Below, in pieces: positions 37,321 to 50,740 of a stretch of 64,000 nt of DNA (position 1 is its first letter; every line of letters begins with the position of its first letter). The DNA lies in the NCBI RefSeq assembly GCF_020882245.1, contig NC_083598.1:1791178-1855177 (forward strand), in the 5' to 3' direction. The notes beneath the pieces are model-generated. The model searched no databases, was not told where the DNA came from, and saw nothing but the letters and a program-made list of their open reading frames with translations. A program made the position numbers and the translations under genes. Source of the stretch: Rhopalosiphum padi (taxonomy: Eukaryota > Arthropoda > Insecta > Hemiptera > Aphididae).

Positions 37321-38795
37321 ATGGTATTAACATCATTTAATACCTAATTTAGGTAATTATAATTTCTATTTAGAATATAGACTATAGTTACATTTTGTTA
37401 GATTTAAGTGTTTATTTAAACTTTAATTATATCGTGGTTGAAAAAATATTTAAATCTAGTGTTTGATATTTAATTTGTTTCATAATAAAATTATTGTGTC
37501 AATACGTTTTGAGTATTTTTATATTTTATTTAGTTATACTTATATACATTCTGTCTCAAAAGAGAATAATCACTTTTCGCATATACCGACTGACCACTTC
37601 AGCTGTGGTATGGCAAATTTTTCTTCACCTCGCTAACCAATATTTCCCAAAGACAACGTACAGACGTTTACAACTAATATTCCTAATTGAAATATTATCA
37701 TTACTTCATTTGGAGACTGTCCAATAAATGGTGAGAGATGCGCAAAAATGGACAAAAATTGGTTGGCCAACTGATAATTCTCTTATGAGTGTAGTTTCAT
37801 TATTTTTTTTTATGTAGTAAAATACATTTATTAGTATTTAGCAATTTTTCTACAACAACTATTAATTTTTAAATGTCACTATGTTAATATTTTCATTATT
37901 TTATGAACGGTTTTATAGATTCATATACATAATTAAATATTTTAGGCTGGATGTGATAAGACACTGTATTTCAAACTGATAATTTATATATTTCCAATCT
38001 TATATTTGGTAAATGTGTTTGCTAAAACTAGTGCTGTGTGCAAAACATTGAAGTAGGCTATAATCATAAATATAAAACAAATTTTTCAATGTCAAATATC
38101 GTTTTCATTATAATGTGGAAAAATATTTCAATCCGTGTTAAATTGTTACTATATCAATGTCTTCTTCCAGTTTTTTTTAATATATTATTATTTATTTTTT
38201 TTTTTTTTGTTTTTTGTGTTTCTGTTAAATCAATCAATCTGCAGTTGGATTTAAATCATTAATGTCTAATTCTGTAGCAAAATGTATTATTGAAAACAAC
38301 ATAATTTACGAGTACATTTATTTTTCTTTAAAAATTTTGCATTTTTTTGTTTGTGTAGTGTTATATATCTAATGAAAATTAAACTTCTTAGTTTTCTTTT
38401 TTTTTAAAGCATTCATCATTAATCATTATAAATAATAGTGGTTAAAATATGCTTAAAATTTACATTTACATTTGAGAACTATATTTTAGTAAAATATCAA
38501 TAATATAAAAAAAAATTTCTTTTTATCATTAACAGATAAACGATTTAATTTTTCAAACATTCAACACTGTGTTATTAATACAAACTAAAAACTACCCAAA
38601 TTGGAATACTTACTATTATTATTTTATAATACTATAGATTAATAAATTTTATTATAATATTTGCCTAGTCAATTAAATTTTGTTGTTTTATGATATAATA
38701 TTTACAGTTTTTTTTAAAAATTAGATTAAAATTTCAACAAATTTAAATAATTTAATGTATAATGATAATATAAAGAATTTATCATTAAAATTATA
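37321..38795. other. NDUFB7 3' UTR and AT-rich intergenic DNA
   Basis: After the poly(A) signal at 37484 no gene is recognised. Short open frames around 37494-37727 and 38038-38262 have low-complexity Ile/Phe/Leu composition and no similarity. Confidence 0.6.
37484..37489 (+). terminator. NDUFB7 poly(A) signal
   Basis: AATAAA 164 bases downstream of the stop codon, the first good signal after it. Confidence 0.5.
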
Positions 38796-39232
38796 ATTAA
38801 AGAGGACATCGCTTCCGCATGTGTTGTCTCCATCTTCTTACACACATACGACATAGTAAATTTTTGTTCATCAGTTACAATAGCGTGCTTTTAGCTTTGA
38901 TATTAGAGTGAATTTACTTTTTATCAAACTTTTACGTAAGAAAATTATCTGTGTTCTCTCGTTGGTTTTTTCAATATTTTAATTTTTAGATGAGTTATGA
39001 GTATGAAAAATATTAAATATTTCAAAATACTCATAATTCACTTAAAAATTAAAATATTGTAAAAAACCAACGAGATAACACAGATAATGTTCTTACCTTA
39101 GAGTTCAATAATAGGTGAATTCACTCTAATATCAAAACTAAAAGCATGCTATTGAAACTGGAGAACAAAATTGTACTATGTCGTACGTGTATAAGACAGA
39201 GACAACACATGCGGGTGCGACGTCCTCTTAAT
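38796..39232. mobile_element. Foldback MITE with about 200-bp arms (family A, intact copy)
   Basis: The element is almost one hairpin. The left end AAAGAGGACATCGCTTCCGC and the right end, inverted, AAGAGGACGTCGCACCCGC pair, as do internal blocks such as TTAGAGTGAATT, GTGTTCTCTCGTTGGTTTTT and ATGAGTTATGAGTATGAAA. The centre is near 39014. Related copies occur at 46060-46120 and 50310-50740. Confidence 0.85.
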
Positions 39233-40980
39233 ACCATCTTTATATATTTACCTACCAGAAATTAAATTTTTGCGCTAAACTAAGTGTATAAAACTAGATT
39301 GGTTTGAAATATGAATAAATATCATGAAATTCTGTCTTTAAAAGACAATGAATAATATTTAGAAAGTTGATTTAAATTATTATCACAAAGCTTCTGAATA
39401 ACATTGAGTTTTATGTTCCAACATTAAAATGCTGTCTTGATCAAATTTCTACTTTTTATTTTTATTTCATATTGTCACAATTGTATTATAATCACATTAT
39501 TCACTTATGAGCTATGAGTTATGACTAATACTGTCTTATATACCATTTAATATTGAGGATAGTACTAAATTTTAATATTTATTATTATCATTAAAGTATT
39601 TGACATTTTATGTTACCAAACATAAAATAATAAGTAAACAACATTATTATACTTTTCTTGCTATATTTACAGTATAAAAAAGTTAAATATTATATGGCAA
39701 CCTTCACATTTTACTCACCTTCAGTCTTCACACAAGATTTGTAATATTAAATTATAAATAAATTATTGATTGCTTTAAAAAAATATTCTGAACAAAGCTT
39801 TATTAAAATCTTAGTTATTATTTATTCAAATATTATGGTCAATTCTATAATACTAACTTTTCTTTATGCTTGTATACATTATTTCTAATAAATAGAATAT
39901 TTTTATGAATTTAAAGCTCATTATTTTAGCTCTTATAATTATTTTATAAACATGTACAAATACATTTTAAAATAAAAATATGTATACATTTATAAAAGGT
40001 TATATTTTAATTTTTAAATTTTGAATTATTTTCTATTATAGGTGCAACACAAAATACACTAATAATATATTAAGTATAACTTTTTTTTAAATATTAAAAC
40101 AAAAATTTGACTATGTACATTTTAAGTTAATACCTTTTTAACGAACTAATGATATTTATTTATCTACAAGATTAATAATAAAGGGATAGTAAACATTAAT
40201 TTATAATCAATTAGAAATAATTTAATTTAATCATGGATAAAAAATTGATAATTTAAAATATTTTTTTATACAATTTTATTTATATCCTGATAAATGAGAA
40301 AATAAGAAATATCCCTTCGAAATCTAAGGGTTTTCTTACTAGTATGTTTAATAAAAATAAAAATTTATAAAATAAACAATAGATTACTTATAAATGAAAT
40401 AATCTTCATAATCGTTTCCTATTGGTTTGGAGAATAATTGTATTTATAATTTATATTATTATTATTTATATTTAAGATATAGATAATTTAATAAACATTT
40501 TTGGAAGTATAATAAAAAACTTATATAAATTAAAGTAAATATTTTTACACTTCCAAAAGAAAATATAAAATGTATTTATAACAATTTAATAGTTTACAAT
40601 TGTAAATTATAACATAAGTGATGAAAATTAATTTTGTTTAAACATAAATACATAATACAAATTACACAATATATTATAATATTTATTAAAACTTTTTTTT
40701 TCCAGAGAAATATTGAATATTATGAAGAAATCCATGCAAATATATGAGCTATAGGTATGTTTAGAATGTGGTATAGATATTTTGTTCTGATTATAAATGT
40801 TATATAAAATGATAAATAAAGCTCACTTTGTATTGATATAAATGGAATATGTACTTCTTAATTTTTAACTGCATCATGAGAAAATAAACAAATTACAGTA
40901 TAAAATAATAATAATAAAAAAAAATACAAATATATGCATAATATATAGCTTAATAGGTACCTCCACTAAATGAATAAGTT
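39233..40980. other. AT-rich stretch without recognisable gene
   Basis: Very AT-rich, with homopolymers and no open frame of interest. Confidence 0.7.
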
Positions 40981-41560
40981 CTTCTAGAAGACATCCCGTC
41001 AATAAGTACTGGTTTCAAATGGTGCTAGACAAGTTCAAAAAATACTTCTATGCACCAATACGAAACCAGTATTCACCGACGTTTACCAATCTGAATACAC
41101 AGCTCTCGTCTTACAAACCATACATAAGATACACTTTGATACGTCCAAAAGAAGAGTCTTGTGAGTACTGTGCTTGTCCGCCTGGAATCCTTTGACTTAT
41201 ATACGCAAAATCGTTTTGTTCTATGATGACCTATGGTCTATTATTGCAGAGGGAAAAGGCGTGCAGCAGCGACGTTGCATAAAATATAACAGTAGGTACT
41301 CATTTGTTTCCGTCTGCTTGATTCATAAAAATCATATTATATTCTTGGGTTTTATTATTGTTTTAAAATATCTGTCCTTAAAACTCACCATGCGAGTACA
41401 ATTTCCTCAGGGTTGATGGGTGGGAACACGTGGTAATGCAAGACGACTGTCGAAACCCGATACCTGGTGGCTTACGGTCTCATACCACCGGTGTCTGGTA
41501 ACAATATTATAAGGCTTCGTGTGTTGGTCAATGAATAAAACTCGTTTTTCTTTCTTTTTT
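40981..41560 (+). ncRNA. GC-richer non-coding patch with hairpin, possible ncRNA exon
   Basis: Composition rises sharply against the AT-rich flanks. It contains a hairpin at 41007-41072 (TACTGGTTTC...TGGTGC paired with GCACCA...GAAACCAGTA) and a donor-like CTTGTGAGT near 41157-41165. An AATAAA lies near 41533. No coherent protein is encoded. Strand is a guess from the poly(A)-like signal. Confidence 0.25.
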
Positions 41561-43880
41561 GTTTTAGTTAAATCTAGCGAAAATTTTTAACTGAACGCTT
41601 ATTTTCATTGTTCTAATCTTGTGATAGGCGATTCGTCTAACTGTAAAATATAATAAAATATAATAGCCTTGGAAATATGTTAAATAGATTAATAAAATAT
41701 TAGTATTTTCTGTTTCTTTGTTAAAAAGAAATTCGAAAAGAAAATTTGTACTCGATTTAAGAACCAACATATAATATTTAGTTTTGTTTCGTAAGTCTCT
41801 ATATATATCAACTGTTAAATTAATTTTATAAAAAAAAACATTAACTGTCAGCTATTTATCTTTAGATAAATAAAATGAATTAGTAAATCTTTTAAATATT
41901 GTACACTCCGTATCAAAATTGAATGTAGTTACGATGACGATATAATTGATATGGTTTATTGATTTGAATTACAGTATTACTGACAAAATTAAATAATATA
42001 ACGCGATACGCGTATATTTTGTGTGGACGTTAAATTCATGGCACACACGATTAACCAAGAGACAACTAACTATTTATTGTCGTCGTTTATAAAAAAAAAA
42101 ATGTTTGATGTAACGCGTGTATGTCATATTTTGTAGTTAACTATGTATATATGTGATAGGTATCATGTATTATATGTATATGTGCCTATATTTTGTAGAA
42201 AAATCGCCAAATTTTCTTATTTCCATTGGATTTGATCATAAATATATATCCATATATACATTTACAATGACCTTATAACCTAATATATACAAAACAGCAT
42301 TAAACCAATTATGTCCACTGAAATATCTCAAGGCCATCGGAACTTATTTAACGGCTAATATCGATATGTATTTATGTACTTTGATATGTACCAATGTATT
42401 TCAGTATACAATGACTAGCCGTTTCTGTTTAAATAACTTTATTCCGTAGAATAAACGTATAGTACGATTTGCTAAAACAAAAACCTATAACGCCGTTTTA
42501 CAGTGATGGCAATAAGGGTATATAGTTTGATTTTACGATAGCTCTTAAATAACATTAGCTAACGTAGGTCGTTTATTTATGAAAGTTAAATAAAATAATA
42601 AGATTAGATTGATTATCTATTCACATAAATTATTTGGTCCGTACGTTAAAATTTAAAAATAATCTATAAATAAATATAAAAAAAAAATTTTCAGTAGTTT
42701 CTATAGTGATCTAAAATTCTAAGTATTAATTAAATAGGAATGTATATAATTGTTATTAGTATAAGGATTTTATTTGTTTGGTGTATATAAGACAGTTTTC
42801 TTAGTACAACGTGTTCAATATGAAATTTAAAACTTAAAATTCACGTTTTTTCGTATTTTAAAGTCCTTTTTCATTCGATAGCTTTAGACATTTACGGCAA
42901 TTTGATCAATTTTGTGTACCTATTGAATAAACTTTTACGATAATATAACAAAGATTTATTTTAAAGTGTTTTTTAATTTTACATTTTTTTAACCTCTCGT
43001 GTATAATATTTAGATAAAATCTCAGCTACAAGTCTACAAAGCACGTTGTTAAAACTTAACGCGTTTTATTTTTACAAAACATAAACAATATATATTTATA
43101 TGAATAAAATATTTTGACACCCACTGCAAATGAACGTCTCTTGTGTGTTGATTTAACAATACTTATTTTACGCGTTTCACTATACTCTACACGCGGAAAA
43201 ACTAAATTATAGCTTACAAAAATAATAATAATAATAATAATAAAACGTATGTGGCGCTCAGGAAAGAAATAATATAATACATTGCTCCACTTCGCTCCGC
43301 AGGTAGGACTATAATAAGGTACCTACACACATCACAGACTGCGGTGCTCTCGCGACTTCCCTTATATTATTCTATGTAGGTATACATGTATGCAATTTAC
43401 GAACCCACCCCCTGCGGGGTTTTTTTATAATCCACAACATTCCACCGGAGCATCGGGCCATTATTATTATTATTATTACTATTGTTGTCGTTGTTGTTGC
43501 ATGCACAGCGCCGCTCAGAGGCAAGCTCTTCCTACCACCTTAAAATATTAAAATATATTTACCGGGGAAATTATACACACGTACAATAATATAATATGAA
43601 TTTTTGCTAATAAACTAAACCATAATATTATATAATTTAAAAACTACGTAGTATAACATGATGGGTAATAATAATTTAATTAATAAAATATTTACAATAT
43701 CGTAGATTTTGGTTCGAATTCGCAACGATGTATTAATTCGCGATCATAAATTATATTATTACTTATTAGTATATCTAATATTTTATTATGACGTTATCTA
43801 TTTATATTGTATCATGGATATATTATATTATAATAAATCTATTTATATATTATTTTAATATTACCAATGATAAGCGTGAT
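41561..43880. other. AT-rich stretch with microsatellites
   Basis: No gene is recognised. An (AAT)n run is at about 43221-43244, and ATTATT/GTTGTT triplet runs are at 43461-43500. Confidence 0.65.
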
Positions 43881-43884
43881 ATCC

Positions 43885-44390
43885 TATGGCCGTCTTTCTT
43901 CGGGGGGTGTAAACGCCACCACTAACGACAACGCCGCCGTGAACGAATGAACGATGAGTCGAGGGAGAGAAAAACGGCAGACGACGACAACGACGGAAAC
44001 GATCGGACTACGACTGAACGGCACACACCGCGGGCGCGCGCACACTCACGCGCGATCGGTTTTTAAGGTTTTTATTCTCCTCTTCTTTTCTCGCTCGCTT
44101 TTCCTTCAGCACACGCCGCCGCCGCCGGACGACTCGCCCGATCGGTGCCGGGTGCCTGATGAATGAACCCACACACCCGCCGGAGCGCGCCCGACGACGG
44201 ACGCATTTCGGTGGGAGTTTCGGACCAACGGGCAACGGCGACAATCGACTGGCGGGAAAATAATGTCGATTATTTTTTTCATCATCATTTCATTATTATT
44301 ATTTATCCATCGCTTCTTGTTCTTTGCGCGCGCACACACACACACACACACTCACTGAAATATGCGATCGCACGCATATCATATGTTATA
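43885..44390. promoter_or_regulatory. GC-rich island, left part
   Basis: CpG- and CG-rich sequence with several overlapping open frames on both strands, none protein-like, and a CA microsatellite at about 44331-44352. It resembles the island at 3.2-4.25 kb. A MITE at 44391 separates it from a second GC-rich block starting at 45063. Confidence 0.4.
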
Positions 44391-45062
44391 CAGGTTGATT
44401 CATCAAGCGTGCTCACCCCCTTTTTTTATTTAAATAATGCATTTTTTCGGATTATACAAGAAAACCGCACTTTTAATTAGGTACCTACTTTGATTTTTAT
44501 ACTACAGTCTACAAGCAAGGAGTGTCCTGCGTGCATTTATTTTTCAAATGAGTTCAACCGCTTTTTTATTGTAAATAGCAGATGATGTTTTTTAGAAATT
44601 TTAATGTACCGAAATTCAAATTCAAATGAGTAGTTATTATACGTTATACTCTAGGTAATAATAAGAATTAAGATTATAGTTCATACTAATGGGAGTAAGT
44701 ACTAGACTAAATATTACATATAATATGTAAATATATTATGTTTATACTTTTGTAAACCATTTTTAAGGATTATATAGTTTTAATATATCTAATAAATATA
44801 TATTTAAAAAAATAAATATTAAATATATATTTAATATATCTATTAACAATTCGCTAAAAAAGGGATGTTTTCATTTGAAAAACAAACAGATGATTGTGTT
44901 GTCACAGGACACTTTCATGGTACGAAACATTTGAGAATTTAAAAAATGTCATGTAGGCTAAAAGTATTAAGTATACTCGAAAATTCCAATCAAATTAGAA
45001 TTTGAATAAATGCGTTATTAAAGGAAGAAAGAAGCGATGAGCTTGCATGGCTGATCACCCTG
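44391..45062. mobile_element. TIR element (family B, copy 1)
   Basis: The left end CAGGTTGATTCATCAAGCGTGC pairs with the inverted right end CAGGGTGATCAGCCATGCAAGC. TATA flanks both ends (44387-44390, 45063-45066), so the target duplication is TA or TATA. The interior is AT-rich and non-coding, and resembles the copy at 47773-48216. Confidence 0.75.
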
Positions 45063-45410
45063 TATATGAGAACCCGCCGAAAAATCGTACGCCGCTTACA
45101 CACGGGTCCGCGCGCGCGCGCATATTACACAATATATATTATTATTATTATTATTGTTATGGGGGAGAGTATGTGTGTGCGCCGAGATCCCTTTTGGCAG
45201 ACCTTTTGTTTGCAGTGCGTTCCGGAGTCGTCGTCGGTGGCGGGGATATTCGCAGCTATATTATAATACACTATGTATAGTGACGCGCGTGTATAGTGTT
45301 TCGGAGTTCGCTCGCACGAGAAGCCAAAAAGGGGTGTGGAAAGGGCGACAGCGAGAGTTAGTGAAAAAAAAATAAAACCGGTAAAATAGCAGCACCCCGC
45401 ACCACTAACC
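45063..45410. promoter_or_regulatory. GC-rich island, right part
   Basis: This continues the CpG-rich composition seen before 44390, with a CG run near 45109-45121. Overlapping plus-strand open frames (45047-45375) do not resemble proteins. No gene body can be attached to it on either strand. Confidence 0.4.
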
Positions 45411-46350
45411 TTTTGCGTGCTTATATAAATTATGTATTAAAGTATTATTATTTACATACATACTATGTATTATATATTATATATACATAAACTTATCACT
45501 ACTGCTGCGGCGAGGATCGTCGGTTTCCAATATATCTATTTAGATTCTAGATCTATTGACTATTTGTAATTCACGGGGGAGAGGAGATCTTAGAATATTA
45601 TAATTTTAAGTTTCTCATTATAAAATATTATACTAGTTAGTAATTTATTTTTATAAATATATTTCAGCAAGACGTTTTTATAGTACCCACAAGTATTATG
45701 GCTCTATCTAATAATAATAGTAATGCATTATGCATTACATGATAAATTGTACATTCAGAATAATCTATTTTACTGTGTTGTTTTTAATATTTTATTGGTG
45801 ACTAATTATTACACTTGAAGGTAAAAATATTTTTTAAAACCTTTTATGGGCTTTTGTGATAATATTATTTTTATGCAAGTTTATGAGTATTTTAAAATTT
45901 TGAAATGCCTATAATTAGTTTTCAAATTAAAATATCAAGCAAATCATTGGTGGAGCTAGAGCTCTAAGTAATATCTTTACTATTTAATTTCAAGTAAAAT
46001 TACTGTAATTTTAAAGACAAAGTAAAATGGATTATTCGAAGCGTAAAATGTACTATTGTGCGTTATAATATAGACAGTGACAACACATGCGGGTTCTGGA
46101 GTACGACGCCCTGATAAGAATTATGAATACGTAACTTTAACCACCTATATTTTTAAGAACATAAAAAAATAGTATACTCATACATTTATTAAAATGTAAC
46201 CTTTTTTATTAGTAGATACACGTAAATGTAAATATATGCGAAAATCATTCATATTATATAATTTTATTAATATTAATGTAATCAGAAATAAGTTCACAGT
46301 TTTAGAAAAATGAAGTACCTACAAAGAACGGAGAAAATTATTTTGGTATA
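45411..46350. other. AT-rich stretch with a family A foldback fragment
   Basis: No gene is recognised. At about 46068-46115 GACAACACATGCGGGT...CGACGCCCT matches one end of the foldback element at 38796-39232. Confidence 0.55.
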
Positions 46351-46652
46351 GGCAGATTTACTATTTAGGTATGTGGTAGCCCCTGGACAGAATACATTAT
46401 GTGGGCCCCTTACACACATAAATACGGAAATATATTTTTTACTTATTAAATTACATTTATTATCATATTAATTAGTAGTAGTAACAATTAACTACTTATT
46501 TAATAATAAATAATTACAAAAACAATCAAATCGAGTATAAATAGTATAAGTAATATCATCATAATATTTTTCCTGTATTCTAATTTAAATATCATACAAT
46601 TTTGGGGGCCCCTGGGCTGCAGCCCACTCAGCCTCCCCTAAATCTGGCCCTG
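46351..46652. mobile_element. Degenerate hAT-like MITE
   Basis: The right end CCTAAATCTGGCCCTG is the inverse of the CAGGGCCAGATTTAGG-type terminus also seen at 20632. The left end GGCAGATTTAC is eroded. G/C tracts GGGCCCC lie near both ends. TATA-like flanks are present. Confidence 0.5.
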
Positions 46653-47772
46653 TATATAGGGAGCTAGCTCTCTTGAAAACTATATTGAGATATTCACACG
46701 AGATAATATATAATTTCGTATTGTGATGTAGACAATCATTTTTCAGAACTATTTTCAACTCACCACCACAAATTGTTTGGTTTTTAATTTTGGTACATGT
46801 TTAGTCAGTTGGTAATATACCACGTATTTTTAAAAAATTGTGCACATCTCTTCATTTTGAATTATGTGTGATGTGTCGATATAAATAACTCATAGTTGAC
46901 GAACTCGTACTAATAATTAATAAATAAAAAAATCACAATAAAACCATATATGATCGACACGACTCACAAACACACACTAATTTTTTTTCGTATAAATCCT
47001 ATGATAAATTATAAAGATGTATAAATAAAATACAATTTGGGATTTTGATAAAAGCTTAATCATTTAATTGCAAAATGATAAAGTATATATAATATATCTA
47101 AGTTTATTATACCATAAGATTTATGGTAGATATCATACTAAACTATCATAAGATAACGCTAGATAAAATATTTACGGTAGATAAAGCATATTGGACGAGT
47201 ACCGACCGACAATTATCATACCTGTACATACTCTATATTTTACCTAAATATATGTTTATTATTTCAAATTTTAGCTGACGAAATTTCGACGGGCATCCGC
47301 ATTGATCCCGCATCGCCCCCCTCGTATCCGCTACTGCGTGCCTATGTAATGTTTTCAAAATGTGTAAAAAGTTTATTAGATGGAAATTAAAAAAATGTAG
47401 TAAAAAGTTTACATTCTTTCGATATTTTCGGTAATATTTCTATATTACCAAAAATATCGAAAGAATTAATAAAAAATTAGATAATGACAGATAAAAATCA
47501 AAACAAACCTAATATAAATCAAAAATGCAATGAAAAAGTTAAAAAATTGAATTCATTAGTACTTAATTCAAATTTTTTGTTAAAGCTATGTTTTACAATA
47601 AGCTAAAAATAATACCCTATAATTATATATTTTTGTGAACCACTTATTCGTAATATTTTATTACCGATTACTGCACTCGCAGAAACAGGCATCTACTATT
47701 TATTCATATTCTTCCATGACTCCATGTTTCTACTGTGGTTGTGTATGTGTTAATGTACACTATACATTAAAT
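46653..47772. other. AT-rich stretch with MITE end fragment and a hairpin
   Basis: No gene is recognised. GC-richer sequence ending CTACTGCGTGCCTATG near 47330-47345 looks like the end of a CATAGGCGTGCGTAG-type MITE, like the fragment near 14320. A strong hairpin at 47413-47466 is listed separately. Confidence 0.5.
47413..47466. other. 25-bp stem hairpin
   Basis: ATTCTTTCGATATTTTCGGT plus ATAT pairs across a 4-base loop with its inverse, one mismatch in 25 positions. It is too short for a typical MITE and lies in otherwise unstructured AT-rich DNA. Confidence 0.55.
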
Positions 47773-48216
47773 AATTCACCAAGCATGCTCACCTCATCCC
47801 CACTTTTTCATTTAATATAACTTATTAAAATTCCGATTTTTTGAAATTTTTAAATATACGTATATAGTAGACGATATTTTCAAATTCTTGAGTTAATTTG
47901 TACTTGTAATTTATACATACAAGTATAATGTAAATCTATACAAAGTTAAATAACTCAAAAATTGTTGGAATTTTGATTTTTATGTATAAAGATTATCAGA
48001 AACATTATTAACTAAATAATTTATAGTACAAAGGGTATCATTTGGAAAAAAAACAGAATTTAGTATTTTCACTGCAGGACATTTTGAGTAGTTTAAAAAT
48101 CTCACGAATTTGAAAATATGGTCTGTGTATATATATTTAAAAATTCCAAAAATTAGATGTTGGATATAACTACCTAATTAAAAATGAATAAAGAGGAGTA
48201 AGCATGCTTGGTGGGT
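47773..48216. mobile_element. TIR element (family B, copy 2)
   Basis: Ends AATTCACCAAGCATGCTCACCTC and, inverted, CCCACCAAGCATGCTTACTCCTC. The interior shares blocks with the element at 44391-45062, for example a CACAGGACACTTT / CTGCAGGACATTTT region. The extreme CAGGGTG termini are eroded. Confidence 0.65.
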
Positions 48217-50309
48217 CAACATTTATATTGCATACTAATGCTATAGATTGGAATATCACTATGGGTTTATGTCTGTTTCTTCTTTTTTTAAGTGTTACGA
48301 TCAATCCACAGCTTCTATTGCACAAAATTTCTTTGTTTCTTTGTGTTTTTATGCTTCGCAATCCTTTAGCAGTTAAATTTATTTTAACCAACTACGTATT
48401 TACCATACATACAGATATATTATATAAATTCAAGCCCCCTTCCTTCCCGCAACTATAATGAACTAACCTATTATAACACACATATTATAATTTCCATTAT
48501 TCGTTAATATTAATTCGGTAGGTACGCGTTTCGGGAGTTTAATTAATTGTAAGGTGACTATTTAAATGTTAAATCCTATACTTTGATATTTTTAAATTCT
48601 TATTTTGTTGTAATAATTCAGAAGAAAATAATTGTAATTACATGAAGTTTTTATCAAATATTTTAACTAGAATTCCTCGATGTAGAGATGACATGATTAT
48701 ACACATTGTATAATTTTCAAAATATTTTTACTCTTTTGATCTATATAACATATAAACATTAAAATTTTCAATTTTTTTATTTTCTATAAATATTGATAAA
48801 AAAATTACATTCAGTTAAAATTCTTGAAAATGAATAGGTACGTTTCTTTTTGATTATCATTATAGTCATTTAAAAATATAAAGTTACGTAGACACAACAT
48901 TTTGAAGTCCGTGAACAAACTATGACAAAATTCGTTAAATTCACGAAAATTTCAAATTATTTTGTAGTTAAAAATGTATGAAATGTTAAATTTTTATAGC
49001 TATTAAGACTTGAATATTTAGTACATGATTTATTATAAGTATAATTCAGACTATTACCACATACATATAAACACAACTTTTTTTTTGTGTATCATTTGAA
49101 GTTAAATTTTGTACAATATTAGATATTTAAATGAAGAATATTATAAATTACAATTTTAGTTAATTTGTTGTAAATTAAAAATATTATTCGTGAGTAATTT
49201 AACATATTTAGGGTACCTATTATTAATTACTATTAAATACTATTAAAATACATAGAATCGGCAAAAATTAAATTAACCTATTGTATTTCTATTGATTTTA
49301 TAATATTATCAAAGTTATTAGTAAATCAATGCTATTAGTAAAATAAACTACTTTCTTTGCAATATAAATATATCATGAAATATATTTAGTTATACAGATA
49401 GGCTGGTATAGACCGTCTTCGCTCGGAATCGTTTTTCGTTTGCAATGATTTATCATTGAATTCAAATTGTACACATACCTACATAATTACAGTAAATTAT
49501 TTAGTTATGAGGTATACACTTGACAGCACCTACTGTGCAGCAAAACTATTATTTGAAATTTTAACCAGCAAGAATAATATATACTATACCTACAGTACAT
49601 TTCCTGTGAATATTTCATATTATACTCTCATAAAATCTAACACTTTTTTTACATATCATCATATTAATTTAATAATGTATTTAAGCATAATAATATTATA
49701 TTACAGTGCCTATTGCCTATTATAGGTATATACATTTTTTTACTTTTATTATTCCATGTTAGCTGTTTACCTATTACCTTTAACCTTAGATCATACATGA
49801 TCTAAGCCTTTAACCTTGCAACTATGTTTTTTTAATCGGCGTTTTCTTATCTAATCGACATAATATATAAGCTGTATTTGTTTTTGATTTATATTCATAC
49901 ACGTACTTGTATCTATACGGTGTATATTATATTTTTATTATAATTTTGAACTCGTATATTGTACTTAATATTTATATAAAAAATCTTGCTTGGCTAATAA
50001 TATCTCCCTATATTTAGTGATTAGTCTTAGGTTTAGCAATTCAAATATGACGTGTAAAGAAAGATTATTAAATAATACCAGATATTTGTTTAATATCTAA
50101 ATAACATAATAAGTGTATATAACAGCTATACACTCTCTCCATGTCCTATACAATATTATAGTACAGTTTACTAGTTATATTTATCTTTAATTATACTTAT
50201 AAATAATGTATAGTACTCTTTCCTTTACTGGTCGAAATATACAGTATATGAAGTATAGTAGTATACAATAATTGAATTAAATGCATGCATTTAGAATTAA
50301 GCGAAAATA
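48217..50309. other. AT-rich stretch without recognisable gene
   Basis: Only low-complexity short open frames are present. Nothing else is recognised. Confidence 0.65.
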
Positions 50310-50740
50310 ATTTAAATAATATCCGTATTTGTTGTCTCTGTCTTATAGATAAGTGCACAACAAATTTAAGCTCAGCTGTTCTCGTTTAACTTTGTTAGTT
50401 TAGTTACTAGAGTGCATTTACTGACCAAACTAGTTAGGTTAAGTTAGGTTAGGTTTCAATTTTTAATTGAATTATGTAATTGCATTGCGTTTATGTTAAA
50501 TATAATAGCGACATAAAAATGTTCAGAATTTTCTTAAAAATTTAAATATTGTAAAAATTCGACGTACAAACACAAATAATGTTCTTACCTTTAAGTTTGA
50601 TAATAGATTACTTCTCACTAATATTAAAACTAATGAAGCTAAACGTGTTAACTGCTATAAGTATACTAAATTTGCTACGACAATATAATATGTTATGCAC
50701 TTGTCGGGCGTGGCATCCTCTTTACTACAGTGTTATAGAT
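50310..50740. mobile_element. Diverged family A foldback element
   Basis: Left-end TTTGTTGTCTCTGTCTTATA, internal ACTAGAGTGCATTTACT and AATAATGTTCTTACCTTTAA, and right-end GGCATCCTCTTTACT match the order of blocks in the copy at 38796-39232. The arms have diverged, so the hairpin is imperfect. Confidence 0.6.

Noticed and set aside
43954..45375. Open frames in the split GC-rich island
   Set aside because: Mutually overlapping on both strands, repeat-derived composition, no start-to-stop protein resemblance.
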